Of a stretch of 9,480 bases of DNA, positions 6,013 to 9,480 are shown in pieces. Each line of letters starts with the position of its first letter. Position 1 is the stretch's first letter. The notes under the pieces are model-generated. The model was not told the origin of the DNA. It ran no database searches and saw only the letters and a program-made list of their open reading frames with translations. Both the position numbers and the translations under genes were made by a program. The stretch spans positions 1 through 9,480 of the forward strand of contig JAUTWY010000015.1 in the NCBI GenBank assembly GCA_030838305.1, given 5' to 3'. The stretch is from Acidobacteriaceae bacterium (lineage in GTDB: Bacteria; Acidobacteriota; Terriglobia; Terriglobales; Acidobacteriaceae).

Positions 6013-6864
6013 CTAGCGGCCAACCACATCCGCCACTGCGGCCGCTACACCGCAGGCGTCGTTGCCAAGCGTTACATTCCAGCCACGCCCGCGCAATTCC
6101 TCGCAGGCATTTCCCATGATAACCGGATGCCCGGCGAACTCAAGCATTTCCACATCGTTGTGATTATCACCGATGGCCATGACCTGCTCGCGCGGTAAAC
6201 CGCGATGCGCCGCCCAGCGCTCCAGTGCGTGTCCCTTGGAGCATCCTGTATTCAGCACGTCGATCATCGACAGATCACGCTCCGGATATTCGGTGCGAAG
6301 CACGGTGACGCGATTCTCCATGCCGCTGCGTTCCAGCGCGCGCAAGGCTTCCACCATCCGATCTGTCGTTCCGCAAAACATAGCTTGCACCGGATCGCTT
6401 ACCAGCGCCTTTTCGACTGGCGCCACAAATTCGATGTAGGCCATATTCTTTTCCAGCCAGCGGCGGATGCTCGCGTTTAAGTCGTCCAGGTGCTCGAGCA
6501 CGATTGCGCCTTTCGTCTCCTTATCAAAGGTTAGAACAGTGTTGCCGCGAAAGTCTTGCATGGTCCCGCACAACTCACGGCAGATCTCGCGCGGCATCAA
6601 GTCACGATGAAAAGTCTCACCGGCCAGCGACCGCGTGACCGCTCCATTCGAACTGATCACCCACAAATCAAAACCTAACTGTTGTGCGATGGGCAAGGCG
6701 AAAGTGTGCCGCCTTCCCGTGACCAACACGATTTCGATACCGGAATCATGCGCCTGGCGCAGGGCTGCAAGATCCTCGAGCGAAATCTGGAATTGTGGAT
6801 TGAGCAGCGTGCCGTCGATATCGGAGGCCAGCAGGCGAATGGAACGCGTGAAAGGCTTCACCAC
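6013..6864 (-). CDS. Cof-type HAD-superfamily phosphatase
   Basis: Cytosolic Mg2+-dependent phosphatase of the HAD superfamily, subclass IIB (Cof/YidA type), acting on small phosphorylated metabolites; substrate not predictable. 283 residues. All four motifs are seen: DIDGTLL with nucleophile Asp15 and Asp17; LVTGR with Thr49; Lys210 in CSKGHAL; and GDNHNDVEML (232-241) with Asp233 and Asp237. The C2 cap lies between about 85 and 195, as usual for the subclass. The start is GTG at 6864, immediately after an in-frame TGA, so translation cannot start earlier; a second GTG follows at 6861. An extended -10 sits so close that the mRNA may begin at the start codon. The lytic transglycosylase follows 10 bp downstream; a functional link is not obvious. 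Confidence 0.92.
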   Translation of the reverse strand: MVKPFTRSIRLLASDIDGTLLNPQFQISLEDLAALRQAHDSGIEIVLVTGRRHTFALPIAQQLGFDLWVISSNGAVTRSLAGETFHRDLMPREICRELCGTMQDFRGNTVLTFDKETKGAIVLEHLDDLNASIRRWLEKNMAYIEFVAPVEKALVSDPVQAMFCGTTDRMVEALRALERSGMENRVTVLRTEYPERDLSMIDVLNTGCSKGHALERWAAHRGLPREQVMAIGDNHNDVEMLEFAGHPVIMGNACEELRGRGWNVTLGNDACGVAAAVADVVGR

Positions 6865-6869
6865 TCACC

Positions 6870-6878
6870 ATTTTAGCA
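6870..6878 (-). promoter_or_regulatory. Extended -10 promoter of the HAD gene
   Basis: Minus strand TG-C-TAAAAT (6878-6870): the hexamer matches TATAAT at 5 of 6 and carries the TG extension; no -35 is visible. Only 5 bp separate it from the GTG start codon, so transcription would begin about at the first base of the coding sequence. Confidence 0.45.
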
Positions 6879-6909
6879 TTCGCTGACCGTGAGCGGAGGA
6901 ACACTGCCG

Positions 6910-6918
6910 TGGTATATT
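6910..6918 (+). promoter_or_regulatory. Extended -10 promoter of the TPR gene
   Basis: TG-G-TATATT (6910-6918): the hexamer matches at 5 of 6 and has the TG extension; no -35 is evident. Ten bases separate it from the ATG at 6929, so the leader would be about 4 nt, with no room for a Shine-Dalgarno sequence. Confidence 0.5.
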
Positions 6919-6928
6919 CCCCAGACGC

Positions 6929-7666
6929 ATGGGATCGCTTCTGTTTTTCTTGGGCGGCTGGGGATTTGTGCTGCAGGCAGTGGCCATTGTGCACTTTATC
7001 CGCCGGCGTCCGGATACATACTGGATCTTCATCATCCTTTTCCTGGGATGGGTTGGGGCATTGGTGTACGTCGTTGTCGAAGTCATTCCCGATGCCGGAC
7101 TGCTCCGTACTTCCTTTCAGGTCTTTCCCCGCCGCCGACGCATCCACGAGCTGGAGCGTGCGATCCTCGATAATCCTTCGGCCGGAAACTACGAAGAGCT
7201 TGGGCTGCTCTACCTCGACAACGGCGACTATGCGCGCGCCCGCGCCAGCTATGACAAAGCCATTGCGTCGCGCACCGATTCGGTGGACGCTTTCTACCGC
7301 CGCGGCGTCGCCGAGGTAGAGTTAGGAGACTTCGCCGCCGCCGTGCCCGATCTCGAACGCGCCGTTACCGCCGACCCCAACTATGACTTCCATCGCGCCA
7401 AAGGCCTGCTGGCCCACGCCTACGCGCAAACCGGGCAGGCGGAAAAAGCCGAGGCGCTGTTCCAGCGGGCGACCAAGATTTCCACCAACTCCGAGACTTA
7501 CTACAACTACGCAATATTCTTGCAGTCGCAGGGGCGAACCGAAGAAGCGCGCCAGTGGGCGCAGAAGATTCTGGATCAGCGAAGAACCATGCCAGGCTAC
7601 CAGCGTCGGCGCGAGCGGGTGTGGTTTCGCAAAGCGTACGCGCTCCTCGCGAGGATGAGGCTGTAA
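6929..7666 (+). CDS. Membrane-anchored TPR-repeat protein
   Basis: 245 residues, function unknown beyond probable protein-protein interaction at the membrane. Two hydrophobic helices lie at the N-terminus, about 3-24 and 32-52, separated by the basic turn RRRPDTY; the pair resembles the PLDc_N two-helix module found before other domains. Then comes a basic stretch, FPRRRRIHELE (66-76), and about four tetratricopeptide repeats from 87 to 222, with typical signatures such as YEELGLLYLDNGDYARARASY (88-108) and AHAYAQTGQAEKAEALFQRA (162-181). The C-terminus is basic. Basic clusters flank both helices, so the orientation of the TPR part is uncertain; I lean to cytoplasmic. Divergent from the HAD gene, with start-proximal promoters on both sides. 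I recognise no named gene. Confidence 0.85.
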   Translation: MGSLLFFLGGWGFVLQAVAIVHFIRRRPDTYWIFIILFLGWVGALVYVVVEVIPDAGLLRTSFQVFPRRRRIHELERAILDNPSAGNYEELGLLYLDNGDYARARASYDKAIASRTDSVDAFYRRGVAEVELGDFAAAVPDLERAVTADPNYDFHRAKGLLAHAYAQTGQAEKAEALFQRATKISTNSETYYNYAIFLQSQGRTEEARQWAQKILDQRRTMPGYQRRRERVWFRKAYALLARMRL

Positions 7667-7679
7667 CCGCGAATCGCGG
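7667..7679 (+). terminator. Small hairpin immediately after the TPR gene
   Basis: CCGCG (7667-7671) pairs with CGCGG (7675-7679) around AAT, starting at the base after the TAA stop codon. The following CCTCTTG is only weakly T-rich, so this is at best a poor terminator. Confidence 0.3.
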
Positions 7680-7738
7680 CCTCTTGAATTCGCCTTTCCA
7701 GCTCGCCCAAAAAATGCCCTGACAAGCAGGTGACCGGG

Positions 7739-7801
7739 AGGGGCACGACTTCCAGTCGTGCCGTGAGCCGACCAAATCCACGTCGGCTTTAGCCGCTGAG
7801 G
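7739..7801. repeat. REP-like palindromic repeat element upstream of creD
   Basis: Two or three hairpins in tandem. GGCACGACT (7742-7750) and AGTCGTGCC (7754-7762) form a perfect 9-bp stem with a TCC loop. AGCCGAC (7766-7772) and GTCGGCT (7782-7788) form a 7-bp stem; the competing CGGCT-TT-AGCCG (7784-7795) forms a 5-bp stem. The GGGCACGAC...GTCGTGCC and CGGCTTTAGCCGCTGAGG wording is what I recall from intergenic repeats of acidobacterial genomes (from memory, unchecked). The rest of the 215-bp gap (7667-7881) holds no supported gene. Confidence 0.65.
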
Positions 7802-7807
7802 TGTGCT

Positions 7808-7826
7808 TATACTTTGCACTGCAAAG
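7808..7826 (+). promoter_or_regulatory. Possible creD promoter element with small inverted repeat
   Basis: TATACT (7808-7813) is a 5-of-6 match to a -10, without a good -35 at 17 bp. It overlaps CTTTGC/GCAAAG (7812-7817 and 7821-7826), a perfect 6-bp inverted repeat with 3-bp spacing that could be an operator half-site pair. I saw no pair of the TTCAC direct repeats known as the enterobacterial cre tag. Confidence 0.28.
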
Positions 7827-7871
7827 CTATTTATGGTAGTTTGTCTGGAGCCTGCACTACCGTGTAAGCCC

Positions 7872-7877
7872 AGGAGG
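7872..7877 (+). promoter_or_regulatory. Strong Shine-Dalgarno deciding the TTG start of creD
   Basis: A perfect AGGAGG stands 4 nt before the TTG at 7882. It is the only clear ribosome site before any gene in the window, and it favours the TTG over the internal ATG at 7939, whose upstream region has none. Confidence 0.6.
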
Positions 7878-7881
7878 CCGC

Positions 7882-9267
7882 TTGAACCAGGATTCCTTTT
7901 CACCCTTAAGTGTGCAGATACGGAGTTGGTCCCGCTCCATGGGACTCAAACTGCTCGTGGTCTGCGGACTTGCTCTGCTCATGACAATCCCGTCCCTTTT
8001 CGTGAGCAGCATTGTGGAGGAAAGGACCGGGCGCGCCAAAGGCGTGATCGGGGAAATCAGTGGCCGGACCGGTGGGCCGCAGACATTTCTCGGGCCGTCC
8101 CTATCCATTCCCTACAGCATTCCGCCGCTCTACAAGGGTGCTTCGCCTACGCTCGGCGTTTATGTGGTGTTCCCCGCGAAAGGTGATGCCAGCATACGAG
8201 TTCTCACTGAAGAGCGGCATCGTTCTCTGTTCAAGGTGCCGGTCTATCAGGCCGAAGTGAAATTCGATGCGGCGTTCGACCTGACCGGCGTCCCTGCGGC
8301 AGCGCCGGCAGGCGCAGAACTCGACTGGACGCGGGCCGCGATAGTCGTTGGTGTCAGCGACGCTCGCGGCGCCCTGGCAGACGGGACACTTACCGTGAAC
8401 GGCAAGACCAGCACATTCACCCCGGCAGAAATCGTCGGAGACGAAAACCAGCGGCTACGACTGACTTATTTTGGCGTAAGAGTTTCCGATCTGGCCAAGC
8501 CAAGTGCGACGTTCAATGTTGCCGCTAACCTGCGCTTTTCCGGCGCCCAGCGCCTTGCCGTCCTGGCCTACGGCAAGAGCACGCACCTCATGGTGGAAGC
8601 CGACTGGCCGAGCCCGGGTTTCGACGGTGGCTTCTTGCCGGTAAAACGTACTGTCTCTGCCCAGGGTTTTACCGGAGAGTGGTCCATCCCTTTCATTGCC
8701 CGCGGGATTCCGGCCGAGGGCACCAGCACTGCGGTCAGCGCGCTTGATCACACCGCGCTGGGAATCTCGTTTGTCGAAGTGGCCGACCCGTATCAATCGG
8801 TCAGTCGCTCGGTTAAGTATGCGCTCTTGTTTATCGGATTGTTGTTTCTCTCCTACTTTGTCTTCGAAGCCACCGCCGGCAAGCGCGTCCATCCCGCCCA
8901 ATATGTTTTGGTCGGCGTGGCCCACATTATTTTTTATCTTCTCTTGCTCTCATTGGCGGAACGGATTGGTTTTGACTGGGGCTTTCTCGTCGCCGGTGGC
9001 GCCACTGTGCTTTTGCTTTCGGCGAACGCCAAGTGGATTTTTGCCAGCCGAGTGCAGGGCCTTCGCGCTCTGTTTGTATTCACCTTGCTCTACTTCTTCA
9101 TCTATCTGTTACTGCGCCTGGAGGACAACGCGCTTCTGGTCGGTGCGGTGGCAAGCTTCCTCGCCGTGGCCGCAGTGATGTACTTCACCCGCAACATCGA
9201 TTGGTACAGCTCGATCCCAGCCGGTGGCGCGCGGCCTTCCGCGGCCGTCCAAAAGGATGCTGTGTAA
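7882..9267 (+). CDS. creD: Cell envelope integrity protein CreD (Cet family inner membrane protein)
   Basis: Inner membrane protein of the CreD/Cet family; in E. coli it is controlled by CreBC and affects envelope properties and colicin E2 tolerance, but its biochemical activity is unknown. 461 residues, close to the family length of about 450. Seen: N-terminal membrane helix (about 21-45); GPQTFLGPSLSIPY (65-78); a large periplasmic domain (about 46-308) containing FKVPVYQAEVKF (117-128) and DWPSPGFDGGFLPVKR (241-256); then a C-terminal block of about five or six helices from 311, including VHPAQYVLVGVAHIIFYLLLL (336-356) and LEDNALLVG (413-421), ending with TRNIDWY (436-442). No creB or creC is adjacent, so it stands alone here. 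The start is TTG at 7882, behind AGGAGG; ATG at 7939 would remove 19 residues and place Met at the edge of the first helix. Confidence 0.95.
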   Translation: MNQDSFSPLSVQIRSWSRSMGLKLLVVCGLALLMTIPSLFVSSIVEERTGRAKGVIGEISGRTGGPQTFLGPSLSIPYSIPPLYKGASPTLGVYVVFPAKGDASIRVLTEERHRSLFKVPVYQAEVKFDAAFDLTGVPAAAPAGAELDWTRAAIVVGVSDARGALADGTLTVNGKTSTFTPAEIVGDENQRLRLTYFGVRVSDLAKPSATFNVAANLRFSGAQRLAVLAYGKSTHLMVEADWPSPGFDGGFLPVKRTVSAQGFTGEWSIPFIARGIPAEGTSTAVSALDHTALGISFVEVADPYQSVSRSVKYALLFIGLLFLSYFVFEATAGKRVHPAQYVLVGVAHIIFYLLLLSLAERIGFDWGFLVAGGATVLLLSANAKWIFASRVQGLRALFVFTLLYFFIYLLLRLEDNALLVGAVASFLAVAAVMYFTRNIDWYSSIPAGGARPSAAVQKDAV

Positions 9268-9280
9268 GCTTATGAGAATT

Positions 9281-9307
9281 GGGGGACGTCCGACTCCCCC
9301 GGTTTTT
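9281..9307 (+). terminator. Rho-independent terminator of creD
   Basis: GGGGGA (9281-9286) pairs with TCCCCC (9295-9300) around an 8-nt loop and is followed by GG and TTTTT (9303-9307). It lies 13 bp after the TAA stop codon. Confidence 0.75.
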
Positions 9308-9309
9308 CC

Positions 9310-9344
9310 TGAGGAGATTATCGCTTCTCTCCTCAACGAATTTT
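9310..9344 (+). terminator. Second hairpin behind creD, possible backup terminator
   Basis: TGAGGAGA (9310-9317) and TCTCCTCA (9328-9335) form a perfect 8-bp stem with a 10-nt loop, followed after ACGAA by TTTT (9341-9344). The T-run is 5 bases away from the stem, so strength is doubtful; it may act as a backup to the first terminator. Confidence 0.4.
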
Positions 9345-9363
9345 CTCCTTCAAAAAAGGGAGT

Positions 9364-9392
9364 TGGAACCGGCGGGATTCGAACCCGCATCT
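9364..9392 (-). other. Isolated tRNA-type T arm and acceptor 3' strand (partial tRNA or tmRNA 3' end)
   Basis: On the minus strand the order is AGAT, T-stem GCGGG (9388-9384), T-loop TTCGAAT (9383-9377), T-stem CCCGC (9376-9372), acceptor strand CGGTTCC (9371-9365) and discriminator A (9364). This is a canonical 3' end of a tRNA or tmRNA. CCA is not encoded (ACT follows the acceptor). The matching 5' strand (GGAACCG or a wobble form), a D arm and an anticodon arm are not found in the next 88 bases, which carry repeat-like hairpins. So it is either a truncated tRNA, such as an attachment-site remnant, or a tmRNA continuing beyond the window edge. Confidence 0.55.
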
Positions 9393-9424
9393 GCGACTTG
9401 GATGGAGCGCGGGGTGCCAGATCG

Positions 9425-9478
9425 GGAAGCGCCAGAACATATTTTGCTTTTGGGTGGCGCAGCGCTTCCAGCGCTGCG
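9425..9478. repeat. REP-like hairpin element at the right edge
   Basis: CGCAGCGCT (9458-9466) and AGCGCTGCG (9470-9478) form a perfect 9-bp stem with a TCC loop, the same design as the element at 7742-7762. A competing pairing exists: GGAAGCGC (9425-9432) is exactly complementary to GCGCTTCC (9462-9469). The element probably continues past the window. Positions 9393-9424 hold nothing else I can name. Confidence 0.6.
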
Positions 9479-9480
9479 GT

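Noticed and set aside
7322..7903. 193-codon minus-strand frame over the TPR gene and the repeat region
   Set aside because: Antisense to the TPR gene, crosses the REP-like repeat, and shows no domain.
9109..9390. 93-codon minus-strand frame beginning MRVRIPPVPT
   Set aside because: Its start is the translated T arm of a tRNA-like sequence and the rest is antisense to the 3' end of creD.
1..9480. Multi-gene novel system, defence island, prophage or biosynthetic cluster
   Set aside because: Every substantial gene belongs to a familiar housekeeping or envelope family, strands alternate, and no mobile-element genes are present.

Overview
The window comes from a moderately GC-rich bacterial chromosome and carries eight protein-coding genes: one incomplete at the left edge, seven complete. 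I read it as most likely Acidobacteriota (Terriglobia/Koribacter-like). That rests on the style of the intergenic hairpin repeats (a CGGCTTTAGCCG-type element and a GCAGCGCT/AGCGCTGC element), on the N-terminal extension of the lytic transglycosylase, and on the overall gene flavour. It is recognition from memory, not a database result. The genes are ordinary chromosomal housekeeping and envelope genes. I see no transposase, integrase, CRISPR array or defence system.

Layout, left to right. (1) Positions 1-970, minus: ferrochelatase (hemH), running off the left edge, with a good promoter (TTGACT, 17 bp, TAAATT) just upstream. (2) 971-1234: a hairpin plus T-run terminator for the upstream unit, then the hemH promoter, and a doubtful small ORF. 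(3) 1235-2263, minus: an NAD-type isocitrate dehydrogenase family enzyme. (4) 2264-2347: a spacer with five degenerate heptamer repeats and an 11-bp inverted repeat. (5) 2348-2839, minus: nrdR, the repressor of ribonucleotide reductase genes. (6) 3029-4093, minus: a YbhN/LPG-synthase-TM type membrane protein. (7) 4341-5135, plus: a short-chain dehydrogenase, divergent from gene 6, with a long palindrome between its likely promoter and its start. (8) 5172-6002, minus: a secreted SLT lytic transglycosylase, converging on the dehydrogenase and ended by a clear terminator; it lies 10 bp behind (9) 6013-6864, minus: a Cof-type HAD phosphatase. (10) 6929-7666, plus: a membrane-anchored TPR protein. 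(11) 7667-7881: hairpins and a REP-like repeat. (12) 7882-9267, plus: creD, with a TTG start behind AGGAGG. (13) 9268-9480: tandem terminator-like hairpins, an isolated tRNA-type T arm plus acceptor 3' strand (minus), and a second REP-like hairpin.

Functionally the genes cover haem synthesis, the TCA cycle, dNTP control, lipid or precursor handling in the membrane, peptidoglycan turnover and envelope integrity. Only the HAD/lytic transglycosylase pair (10-bp gap) looks like a tight operon; nrdR and the dehydrogenase gene may be co-transcribed across an 84-bp spacer. Nothing amounts to an undescribed multi-gene system. The most interesting signals are non-coding: the truncated tRNA-like 3' end beside a repeat, two repeats sharing a 9-bp stem and TCC loop, the heptamer array, the palindrome before the dehydrogenase, and the apparently leaderless divergent promoter pair at 6865-6928.
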